From Thiodiazotropha sp037384445 (lineage in GTDB: Bacteria > Pseudomonadota > Gammaproteobacteria > Chromatiales > Chromatiaceae), in the NCBI GenBank assembly GCA_037384445.1, contig JARRNY010000142.1, positions 1-6,378 of the forward strand: a stretch of 6,378 nt of DNA, written 5' to 3'. The translations under genes and the position numbers were made by a program. Positions 1 through 5,263 of this stretch are shown in pieces. The first letter of the stretch is position 1. Each line of letters starts with the position of its first letter. The notes beneath the pieces are model-generated. The model did not search any database. It was not told the DNA's origin and saw nothing but the letters and a program-made list of their open reading frames with translations.

Positions 1-237
1 CAAATTGTTGAAGAAATTGGTAATCCCTCTGTCAAGCGGGTCTGGCGTGACCTTGCGGTAACCCTTGGCCACCGGTTTGGCCACCGCCTTATCGAATTCC
101 TGGTTGAAAAGATCTACCTTACGGTTGCCGATTTCCAGGGGATCCGACGGGTGCCCGGTCCCCATACTGGCACAGCCGGACAACAGCAGCAGAAGTAAGA
201 GTATGAATAATCCCTTATTCAGTGGATGAATGGCCAT
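1..237 (-). CDS. mlaA: MlaA/VacJ family outer-membrane lipoprotein, N-terminal 79 codons (runs off left edge)
   Basis: MlaA is the outer-membrane lipoprotein of the Mla pathway. With porins and the MlaC/MlaFEDB machinery it removes mislocalised phospholipids from the outer leaflet (family knowledge). The translation begins MAIHPLNKG, followed by a hydrophobic Leu-rich stretch (residues 10-19) and a lipobox LSGC with the lipidated Cys at residue 22. Ala at +2 fits outer-membrane sorting. The mature part shows the family signature: DPLEIGNRKVDLFNQEFD (32-49), then KPVAKGYRKVTPDPLDRGI and TNFFNNL at the window edge, matching the usual 'DPLE-x-NR...KPVAKGYR.VTP' pattern. The ATG at 237 gives a normal signal-peptide length. 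An AAGGGG about 13 nt upstream is a poor ribosome-binding site, and an in-frame TTG twelve codons upstream is less likely. The gene is divergent from rnt. The rest of the gene lies outside the window, so intactness cannot be judged. Confidence 0.9.
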   Translation of the reverse strand, partial: MAIHPLNKGLFILLLLLLLSGCASMGTGHPSDPLEIGNRKVDLFNQEFDKAVAKPVAKGYRKVTPDPLDRGITNFFNNL

Positions 238-284
238 CGTACGGCAAGCGCCCCTTGGTATCTTTGGGTCCAATACAGCTTTGC

Positions 285-314
285 ATAATAACAGCGATTT
301 TGCCCTCAGGTAAA
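285..314 (-). promoter_or_regulatory. candidate sigma70-type promoter for mlaA
   Basis: On the minus strand TTTACC (309-314) and TATTAT (285-290) are separated by 18 bp, each a partial match to the -35 and -10 consensus. The -10 lies about 47 bp before the mlaA ATG. This is a consensus judgement by eye only. No equally good promoter was found for rnt on the plus strand in the same spacer. Confidence 0.3.
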
Positions 315-345
315 AACCCGCATCGCCGTCCCTCCTGAATCTTCC

Positions 346-363
346 GTTTTACGTTCGTAAAAC
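346..363. promoter_or_regulatory. 18-bp perfect-arm dyad upstream of rnt, possible operator or leader hairpin
   Basis: GTTTTACG (346-353) and CGTAAAAC (356-363) are perfect 8-bp inverted arms around a 2-bp centre. The site lies in the mlaA-rnt divergent spacer and ends 26 bp before the rnt ATG. The short AT-rich arms and 2-bp spacer look more like a dimeric-repressor site than an RNA hairpin. No regulator can be named from the sequence, and a chance palindrome is possible. Confidence 0.35.
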
Positions 364-389
364 TGCTGGTGATTCATTATGCTAGCCGG

Positions 390-1022
390 ATGAATGAAGT
401 CAGTTACAACACGCAAATCTCCCAGCGTTTCAGGGGATACCTTCCGGTGGTAGTCGATGTGGAGACCGGCGGTTTCGATGCCGATCGGCATGCACTGCTC
501 GAAATTGCAGCCACTATCGTTCGCATGGATGAGTCAGGACGTCTCGAGCTGGCCGAAACCCACGCTTTTCATGTTCAACCCTTCGAAGGATCGCATCTCG
601 ATCCCAAGGCACTGGAGTTCAACGGCATCGATCCCACACACCCTTTCCGCATGGCAAAGCCAGAGGGTGATGCCTTACGATCCCTCTTTACACCGATCCG
701 GCAGGCGGTCAAGGCCAGTGGCTGCAAGCGCGCTATCCTGGTCGGTCATAACGCCTTCTTCGACCTTGGCTTTCTCAATGCCGCTGTCGCGCGCTGCGGT
801 ATCAAGCGTAATCCCTTTCACCCGTTCAGTACCTTCGATACGGTGAGTCTGGCAGGACTCGCTTATGGGGAGACGGTACTGGCTAAAGCCGCTCAATCGG
901 CCGGGCTCGACTGGGACAGCAGCCAAGCCCACTCAGCCATCTACGATACAGAACAGACCGCGCGGCTCTTCTGCACCATCGTCAATCTCTGGCGCGAATG
1001 CGGCGTCGATCCGACAGAGTGA
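390..1022 (+). CDS. rnt: ribonuclease T (DEDD-family 3'-5' exoribonuclease)
   Basis: RNase T trims 3' ends of stable RNAs, including tRNA CCA-end turnover and maturation of 5S, 23S and other small RNAs. It acts in the cytoplasm as a homodimer and also has DNA exonuclease activity (family knowledge). The 210-residue product aligns with E. coli RNase T almost without gaps. It has RFRG at 13-16, the Exo I motif VDVETGGF with D23 and E25, VGHNAFFD with D125, and QAHSAIYDTEQTA with H181 and D186, so all five catalytic residues fall at the E. coli numbers. Aromatics F29, F77, F124 and F146 are kept, but position 73 is Lys where I recall Glu in E. coli. The ATG at 390 was chosen over an in-frame GTG at 369 because it places RFRG exactly as in E. 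coli. No clear Shine-Dalgarno precedes either. The gene is monocistronic and converges with fba. Confidence 0.96.
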   Translation: MNEVSYNTQISQRFRGYLPVVVDVETGGFDADRHALLEIAATIVRMDESGRLELAETHAFHVQPFEGSHLDPKALEFNGIDPTHPFRMAKPEGDALRSLFTPIRQAVKASGCKRAILVGHNAFFDLGFLNAAVARCGIKRNPFHPFSTFDTVSLAGLAYGETVLAKAAQSAGLDWDSSQAHSAIYDTEQTARLFCTIVNLWRECGVDPTE

Positions 1023-1028
1023 GACAGA

Positions 1029-1158
1029 GGTAACCCTAAAAAGATCAGTTGGACAGCGTGATTCACCCAGCAAGTGACCATGAGCATCGCAGCTATTTTC
1101 TTTAAATCAGTAATCTGCTATTAGGATGGAGCGGTCAACTGATTTTTTTAGGGTAACC
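1029..1158. mobile_element. 130-bp inverted-repeat element, MITE-like or long 3'-UTR stem
   Basis: The left arm (1029-1051) and the reverse complement of the right arm (1136-1158) agree at 21 of 23 positions, differing only at 1032 and 1043. The outer end reads GGTAACCCTAAAAA and the inner end ATCAGTTG. The 84-bp interior has no coding potential. It holds a further AAATCAGT (1104-1111), a repeat of the inner arm sequence, which can pair with ACTGATTT (1138-1145) ahead of four more Ts. Size and long terminal repeats fit a non-autonomous transposable element. There is no obvious target-site duplication, and the left arm starts only six bases after the rnt stop. The alternative is an unusual long stem in the rnt 3' UTR. 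I do not recognise the family. Confidence 0.5.
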
Positions 1159-1182
1159 CATCTCCCGATTGGTTCGTCATAT

Positions 1183-1218
1183 AAAAAAATCGCCCGGCTA
1201 AAAAACCGGGCGTTTTTT
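1183..1218. terminator. bidirectional intrinsic terminator between convergent rnt and fba
   Basis: A perfect 7-bp GC stem, CGCCCGG (1191-1197) with CCGGGCG (1206-1212), encloses an 8-nt loop. It is flanked by seven As on the left (1183-1189) and six Ts on the right (1213-1218). Read on either strand it is a GC hairpin followed by a U-run, so it can end both the rnt transcript and the glycolytic operon after fba. Confidence 0.92.
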
Positions 1219-1220
1219 AT

Positions 1221-1256
1221 GGTTAGCCGAAAAAGCCTGAGCTCAATCGGCTAACC
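1221..1256 (-). repeat. stem-loop in the fba 3' untranslated region
   Basis: GGTTAGCCG (1221-1229) and CGGCTAACC (1248-1256) form a perfect 9-bp stem with an 18-nt loop. It lies between the fba stop codon and the terminator and has no U-run directly after it. It could protect the mRNA end. The arm at 1223-1229 can also pair with CGGCTAA at 1195-1201 inside the terminator, so the two structures may compete. The stem is clear from the sequence; its function is inferred. Confidence 0.6.
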
Positions 1257-1271
1257 AGGCAACTGCAAGGA

Positions 1272-2336
1272 TCAGTTGATTTTCGGAGCAAGCTCACCGC
1301 TGTCGTAACGTGCCTGCATACCTTCGAGAGAGATCGGCGTGATCTTATCGGCCATACCGGCAGAACCGAACGCTTCGTAGCGCGCCTTACAGATATCCGC
1401 CATCGCCTTGGTCGCTTCCTTGAGGAACTTGCGAGGATCGAAGTTGGATGTGTTCTCGTGCAGGTGTTTACGAATGGAACCCGTAGAGGCCATACGCAGG
1501 TCGGTGTCGATGTTGACCTTACGCACACCGTGCTTGATACCCTCGACAATCTCCTCTACCGGCACGCCATAGGTTTCGCCCATGTCGCCGCCGTATTCGT
1601 TGATGATCGCCAACCAGTCCTGCGGCACCGAGGAGGAGCCATGCATGACCAAATGAGTGTTAGGGATACGTGCATGGATCTCTTTCACCCGCTCGATAGC
1701 CAGAATGTCACCTGTCGGCGGACGGGTGAACTTGTAGGCACCGTGAGAAGTGCCGATGGCGATTGCCAGGGCATCCACACCGGTCTTCTTCACGAAGTCG
1801 GCGGCCTCATCAGGATCAGTCAGCAACTGACTGTGGTCCAGAGTGCCTTCAGCACCTATGCCATCCTCTTCACCCGCCTGACCAGTCTCCAGGGAGCCCA
1901 GACAACCCAGCTCGCCCTCGACGGAAACGCCGCCGGCATGAGCCATTTCGACCACCTTGGCGGTGGTTTCCACGTTGTACTCGTAAGAGGAAGGGGTCTT
2001 GCCGTCAGTCATCAGCGAGCCATCCATCATCACCGACGAGAAGCCGGACTGGATGGAGCGCAGGCAAACGCTGGGGCTGGTGCCGTGATCCTGATGCATA
2101 CAGACCGGGATGTGAGGATACATCTCGGTGGCAGCGACGATCAGGTGGCGCAGGAAGGGTTCACCCGCATAGGAGCGCGCACCGGCAGAACCCTGCAGAA
2201 TCACGGGGCTGTTAACCGCATCAGCGGCCTGCATGATGGCATGCACTTGCTCCATGTTATTGACGTTGAACGCCGGTAGACCGTAGCCGTTCTCGGCGGC
2301 ATGATCCAGCAGTTGGCGCAAGGAAATCAGAGCCAT
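1272..2336 (-). CDS. fba: class II fructose-1,6-bisphosphate aldolase, Calvin-cycle (CbbA) subtype
   Basis: The enzyme is a zinc-dependent aldolase joining or splitting glyceraldehyde-3-phosphate and dihydroxyacetone phosphate to or from fructose-1,6-bisphosphate. Members of this subtype also commonly handle sedoheptulose-1,7-bisphosphate. The 354-residue length and the opening MALISLRQLLDHAAENGYG closely match proteobacterial CbbA. Visible motifs are HQDHG with catalytic D83 and zinc-ligand H84, VEGELGCLGSLETG (139-152), GTSHGAYKF with H198, VMHGSSSVPQ with H232, and KVNIDTDL with N275 and D277 in the phosphate/substrate site. A strong ribosome-binding site precedes the ATG. It is the last gene of the cluster, 62 bp after pyk, and is followed by a stem-loop and terminator. 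Pairing of a Calvin-type aldolase with pyruvate kinase suggests it serves both carbon fixation and glycolysis. The symbol cbbA would also be apt. Confidence 0.96.
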   Translation of the reverse strand: MALISLRQLLDHAAENGYGLPAFNVNNMEQVHAIMQAADAVNSPVILQGSAGARSYAGEPFLRHLIVAATEMYPHIPVCMHQDHGTSPSVCLRSIQSGFSSVMMDGSLMTDGKTPSSYEYNVETTAKVVEMAHAGGVSVEGELGCLGSLETGQAGEEDGIGAEGTLDHSQLLTDPDEAADFVKKTGVDALAIAIGTSHGAYKFTRPPTGDILAIERVKEIHARIPNTHLVMHGSSSVPQDWLAIINEYGGDMGETYGVPVEEIVEGIKHGVRKVNIDTDLRMASTGSIRKHLHENTSNFDPRKFLKEATKAMADICKARYEAFGSAGMADKITPISLEGMQARYDSGELAPKIN

Positions 2337-2341
2337 GATAG

Positions 2342-2348
2342 CCTCCTT
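2342..2348 (-). promoter_or_regulatory. strong ribosome-binding site of fba
   Basis: AAGGAGG on the minus strand, five bases before the fba ATG, is a near-perfect Shine-Dalgarno sequence and fixes the start. It is the strongest in the cluster and would support high aldolase translation although the gene is last in the operon. Confidence 0.85.
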
Positions 2349-2374
2349 GGTTTTGTTTTATTACTCAGTTACTG

Positions 2375-2395
2375 GGGTAGATGCCTGCGGCACCC
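2375..2395 (-). repeat. pyk-fba intercistronic stem-loop
   Basis: On the minus strand GGGTGCC pairs with GGCA and CCC across a 3-nt loop and a 4-nt bulge, giving seven base pairs. It begins three bases after the pyk stop codon. The following sequence is A-rich rather than U-rich, so it is not an intrinsic terminator. It is the weakest of the intercistronic hairpins in this cluster. Confidence 0.4.
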
Positions 2396-2398
2396 TCC

Positions 2399-3850
2399 TC
2401 AATCCGATTTATCGGCAAGCACATGCTCACCGACCCGCATCACTTTCATGATATTGGTCTGCCCCTCCACACCGGAGCGGTCACCTTTGGTGATAATCAC
2501 CAAGTCATTCTCTCTCACCTCGCCGCGGCGCAACAGTTCGTCAATGACTTCTTCATTGACCTTATCGATATTGGTGCTGGCGACGTCAAAACTAACCGGG
2601 TAGATACCACGAAACAGGGTCACCTTGCGGCGAGTCTGCACATGGCGAGTCAGCGCATAGATGGGAATACCGGAGCTGATGCGCGACATCCACTTCACGG
2701 TGGAACCCGACTCTGTGAGCGCCGCAATCGCTTTCACACCCAAGTGGTTGGCGGTATACATGGTTGCCATCGCGATGGCCTCATCGACACGACCAAAGAC
2801 CGTATCAAGCCGGTGATGGGAGCGTCGTGCCGTAGCCTGCTTCTCAGCCTCAATACAGACCCTGTCCATCGCCTCGATGACTTTATGGGGGTACTTGCCG
2901 ACTGACGTCTCCGCAGAGAGCATCACCGCGTCTGTGCCGTCGAGTACCGCATTGGCGACATCGAAGACTTCGGCACGCGTGGGGATAGGATTCTCAATCA
3001 TCGACTGCATCATCTGGGTGGCGGTAATGACCACGCAGTTCAGCTCACGTGCTGTCTTGATCAGCTCCTTTTGCACAGCGGGCAACTCGGCGTCGCCGAT
3101 CTCTACACCCAGATCGCCTCGCGCCACCATAATGGCGTCTGAGGCCTGAATGATCTCAGCAATACAATCAAGCGCTTCGGCGCGTTCGATCTTGGCAACG
3201 ATGCCGCCATTTCCGCCAGCTTCAACCAGCAGGCGGCGCGCCTCGATAACATCTTCCGCACTACGCACAAACGAGACTGCCAGATAGTCAGCATCGATCT
3301 CTGCGGCAAACTTGATATCCGCCCGGTCCTTATCGGTCAGCGCCGGCGCGGAAAGACCGCCACCCTGCTTGTTGATACCCTTGTTGTTGGAGAGCTTGCC
3401 GCCCACCACCACCTTGCAGCGGATCTCACTCCCCTCGACCTCACAGATCCAGAGCACGATGGCACCATCGTCGAGCAACAGCGTATCGCCTCGTGAGACG
3501 TCGTTAATCAGGTCGGTGTAGGTGATACCCACCCGTTCCTGGTCACCCGCATCCAGCGGGCAGGCCGCATCGAGGATGAATTCGCCATTCTCTTCCAGCT
3601 GTACCGCACCCTGTTTGAACTTGCCGATGCGGATTTTCGGCCCCTGCAAGTCGGCCAGAACACCGATCTGACGGCCGCAGGCGCGTGCGCGGTTACGGAT
3701 GCGCTCGGCACGCGTCCGCTGTGACTCGTGTACGTCATGGGAAAGATTGAGGCGGACAACGTCCACCCCAGCGTAGATAATTTTATCGAGCATCTTGGGA
3801 TCGTCAGTCGCCGGTCCCAGTGTCGCCACAATTTTTGTTCGTCTTGGCAT
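2399..3850 (-). CDS. pyk: pyruvate kinase, PykA (type II)-like
   Basis: The enzyme transfers phosphate from phosphoenolpyruvate to ADP, giving pyruvate and ATP, the last and essentially irreversible glycolytic step. The 483 residues compare with 480 in E. coli PykA, and the start RRTKIVATLGPATD aligns directly. Visible elements are VVRLNLSH with R33, N35, S37 and H38; LADLQGPKIR (65-74) leading into the B domain (about 71-170); SNNKGINKQGGGLS (154-167); VAKIERAEA with K220 and metal ligand E222; MVARGDLGVEIGD with D246; ITATQMMQSM with T278; and a C-terminal regulatory domain from about 345. Sequence similarity favours the sugar-phosphate/AMP-responsive PykA type over fructose-bisphosphate-activated PykF, but allostery cannot be read directly. 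The ATG at 3850 is preceded in frame by TGA four codons upstream, which excludes longer starts. Its ribosome-binding site is weak (a GGA about 8 bases upstream), unlike its operon neighbours. Confidence 0.96.
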   Translation of the reverse strand: MPRRTKIVATLGPATDDPKMLDKIIYAGVDVVRLNLSHDVHESQRTRAERIRNRARACGRQIGVLADLQGPKIRIGKFKQGAVQLEENGEFILDAACPLDAGDQERVGITYTDLINDVSRGDTLLLDDGAIVLWICEVEGSEIRCKVVVGGKLSNNKGINKQGGGLSAPALTDKDRADIKFAAEIDADYLAVSFVRSAEDVIEARRLLVEAGGNGGIVAKIERAEALDCIAEIIQASDAIMVARGDLGVEIGDAELPAVQKELIKTARELNCVVITATQMMQSMIENPIPTRAEVFDVANAVLDGTDAVMLSAETSVGKYPHKVIEAMDRVCIEAEKQATARRSHHRLDTVFGRVDEAIAMATMYTANHLGVKAIAALTESGSTVKWMSRISSGIPIYALTRHVQTRRKVTLFRGIYPVSFDVASTNIDKVNEEVIDELLRRGEVRENDLVIITKGDRSGVEGQTNIMKVMRVGEHVLADKSD

Positions 3851-3863
3851 ACAGGTCCAAATT

Positions 3864-3877
3864 CATGCTTATGCATG
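3864..3877 (-). repeat. small hairpin in the pyk leader
   Basis: CATGC (3864-3868) and GCATG (3873-3877) form a 5-bp stem with a 4-nt loop, 13 bases before the pyk start codon and next to its weak ribosome-binding site. It also contains two out-of-frame ATGs on the minus strand. It could modulate pyk initiation, but short palindromes of this size occur by chance. Confidence 0.25.
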
Positions 3878-3886
3878 GTGAAACGG

Positions 3887-3902
3887 CCGGGCCCCTGCCC
3901 GG
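3887..3902 (-). repeat. pgk-pyk intercistronic GC stem-loop
   Basis: CCGGGC (3887-3892) and GCCCGG (3897-3902) form an all-GC 6-bp stem with a 4-nt loop in the 78-bp spacer between pgk and pyk. No U-run follows on the minus strand. It is likely a pause, processing or 3'-end-stabilising structure, not a full terminator. Confidence 0.5.
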
Positions 3903-3928
3903 GCGTAATGGAAATCGCCTCCCGCTGC

Positions 3929-5110
3929 TTACTCGGCCCCACGGGCTTCAAGCATAGCGACGGCGGGCAGGGTCTTACCCTCAAGGTACTCGAGAAAAGC
4001 GCCGCCAGCGGTCGAGATATAGGACACCTTGTCATAGATGTCATATTTCTGGATCGCCGCAATGGTGTCACCGCCACCAGCCAGGGAGAAACCCTTGGAG
4101 TTGGCGATCGCCATGGAGACGGTCTTGGTGCCTTCGCCGAATTGATCGAATTCGAACACCCCTACAGGACCGTTCCAGACGATGGTACCGGCCTGAGCGA
4201 TGATATCGGCCAGCTCTTTGGCACTGTCGGGTCCGATATCGAAGATCATCTCGTCGTCGGTCACTTCACCAGCGCGCTTCAGCACCGCTGGTTCATCTTC
4301 AGCAAAGTTCTTGCCAACCACCACATCGGTGGCGATCGGAATATTAGCGCCACGGGCCTTCATCTTCTCGATCAGGGCCTGGGCGGTGGGAACCAGATCA
4401 TCCTCACACAGAGACTTGCCTACGTTATTGCCCATGGCTTTCAGAAAGGTGTTGGCAATGCCGCCACCGACCACCAGCTGGTCGACCTTCTCTGACAGAG
4501 CCTCAAGCACAGTCAGTTTGGTAGAGACCTTGGAGCCGCCGACAATAGCCACCATCGGACGTGCCGGATTGGCCAGGGCCTTGGCCAGATTATCCAGCTC
4601 GTCGGCCAGCAGCAGACCGGCACAGGCTGTCGGAGCAAACTTACCGGCACCATGGGTCGAGGCCTGGGCACGATGCGCGGTACCGAAGGCGTCCATGACG
4701 AAGACATCACAGAGCGCAGCGTATTGCTTGGCCAGCTCCTCATTGTCCTTCTTCTCGCCGGCGTTGAAGCGGACATTCTCCAGCAGCACCACCTCACCCT
4801 CGGCGAGGTCGAAACCGCCCGTCAGGTAGTCTTTGATCAGGCGCACGGTCTTACCCAGTTTGCTAGACATATCGTCAGCGATCGGCGACATGGAATTCTC
4901 TTCCGAGTAGACGCCCTCTTCCGGACGCCCGCGATGGGACATCACCATCACCTTGGCACCCGCTTTGGCACAGTGCTCGATCGTGGGCATGGATGCGGTG
5001 ATACGTGCATCCGAGGTCACCTTGCCGTCTTTTACAGGTACATTGAGGTCAGCGCGGATCAATACGCGCTTGCCGGCAAGATCGAGATCGGTCAGCTTGA
5101 TGAATGACAT
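3929..5110 (-). CDS. pgk: phosphoglycerate kinase
   Basis: Pgk reversibly converts 1,3-bisphosphoglycerate plus ADP to 3-phosphoglycerate plus ATP. It runs forward in glycolysis and backward in the Calvin cycle and gluconeogenesis. The 393-residue protein has the family layout. The N-terminal domain carries RADLNVP (19-25), DARITAS with R36, MSHRGRP (57-63), ENVRF with R114 and the AHRAQAST region with R147, which bind 3-phosphoglycerate. The C-terminal nucleotide domain carries VGGSKVSTK with K194 and K198, VVGGGIANTF (213-222), WNGPVGVFE with E320 and the glycine loop LAGGGDT (343-349). Length matches other proteobacterial enzymes and no residue is missing. The start has a good ribosome-binding site. 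It lies 153 bp after gap, and a strong hairpin sits in that spacer. Confidence 0.97.
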   Translation of the reverse strand: MSFIKLTDLDLAGKRVLIRADLNVPVKDGKVTSDARITASMPTIEHCAKAGAKVMVMSHRGRPEEGVYSEENSMSPIADDMSSKLGKTVRLIKDYLTGGFDLAEGEVVLLENVRFNAGEKKDNEELAKQYAALCDVFVMDAFGTAHRAQASTHGAGKFAPTACAGLLLADELDNLAKALANPARPMVAIVGGSKVSTKLTVLEALSEKVDQLVVGGGIANTFLKAMGNNVGKSLCEDDLVPTAQALIEKMKARGANIPIATDVVVGKNFAEDEPAVLKRAGEVTDDEMIFDIGPDSAKELADIIAQAGTIVWNGPVGVFEFDQFGEGTKTVSMAIANSKGFSLAGGGDTIAAIQKYDIYDKVSYISTAGGAFLEYLEGKTLPAVAMLEARGAE

Positions 5111-5116
5111 AACGGA

Positions 5117-5121
5117 CTCCT
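5117..5121 (-). promoter_or_regulatory. ribosome-binding site of pgk
   Basis: AGGAG on the minus strand, six bases before the ATG at 5110, is a standard Shine-Dalgarno sequence supporting this start, which also matches the usual Pgk N-terminus. Confidence 0.75.
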
Positions 5122-5226
5122 GCGTCGATTCTACTGTTCTATTGTGAATTTTTAGTTATGAATTCCGACGCCCCAATCGGGGACATGAAAGAAAGCCATA
5201 AATAAAAACTCATTCGCACCGTCTCA

Positions 5227-5251
5227 CGCGGGGCGGTAGCACCGCCCCGCG
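5227..5251 (-). repeat. gap-pgk intercistronic 11-bp GC hairpin
   Basis: A perfect 11-bp stem (5227-5237 with 5241-5251) closes a 3-nt loop 12 bp after the gap stop codon, and ten of the eleven pairs are G-C. On the minus strand the nearest U-run lies about 17 bases further on (near 5205-5209), too far for a standard intrinsic terminator. A likely role is blocking 3' exonucleases so that a gap segment is kept at a higher level than pgk, or partial termination. It is the strongest hairpin in the cluster. Confidence 0.7.
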
Positions 5252-5263
5252 CTGAGGTCAGTC

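Noticed and set aside
369..389. Upstream GTG start for rnt adding seven residues
   Set aside because: The ATG at 390 gives the same N-terminal length as E. coli RNase T, and the GTG has no better ribosome-binding site.
1013..1029. Direct repeat GACAGAG flanking the rnt stop codon (1013-1019 and 1023-1029)
   Set aside because: Considered as a target-site duplication of the 130-bp element, but both copies lie on the same side of it, so it does not bracket the insertion. A 7-bp repeat can be chance.
1260..1278. 6-bp inverted repeat CAACTG/CAGTTG around the fba stop codon, sharing GATCAGTTG with the 130-bp element arm
   Set aside because: The shared nine bases encode the conserved end of the aldolase frame and stop, and without further extension the match is best treated as coincidence.
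1458..2279. Plus-strand open frame of 273 codons antisense to fba
   Set aside because: It lies wholly inside fba on the opposite strand, its translation shows no recognisable family and is rich in His, Gly and Arg as expected of a codon-bias shadow. The fba frame has full family motifs.
2381..2905. Plus-strand open frame of 174 codons antisense to the pyk 3' end
   Set aside because: It is a shadow of pyk with no family features.
3508..4077. Minus-strand open frame of 189 codons overlapping the pgk end and pyk start in another frame
   Set aside because: Both overlapped genes are intact and conserved in their own frames, and this translation is Pro/Arg/Ser-rich without motifs.
3728..4495. Plus-strand open frame of 255 codons opposite the pyk-pgk junction
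   Set aside because: It spans parts of two well-supported minus-strand genes, has no recognisable motif and no good ribosome-binding site.
5141..5178. Possible internal promoter before pgk (TTGGGG with an A-rich -10-like hexamer)
   Set aside because: The hexamers match consensus poorly and AT-rich spacer sequence gives such hits easily, so it is not reported as a feature.
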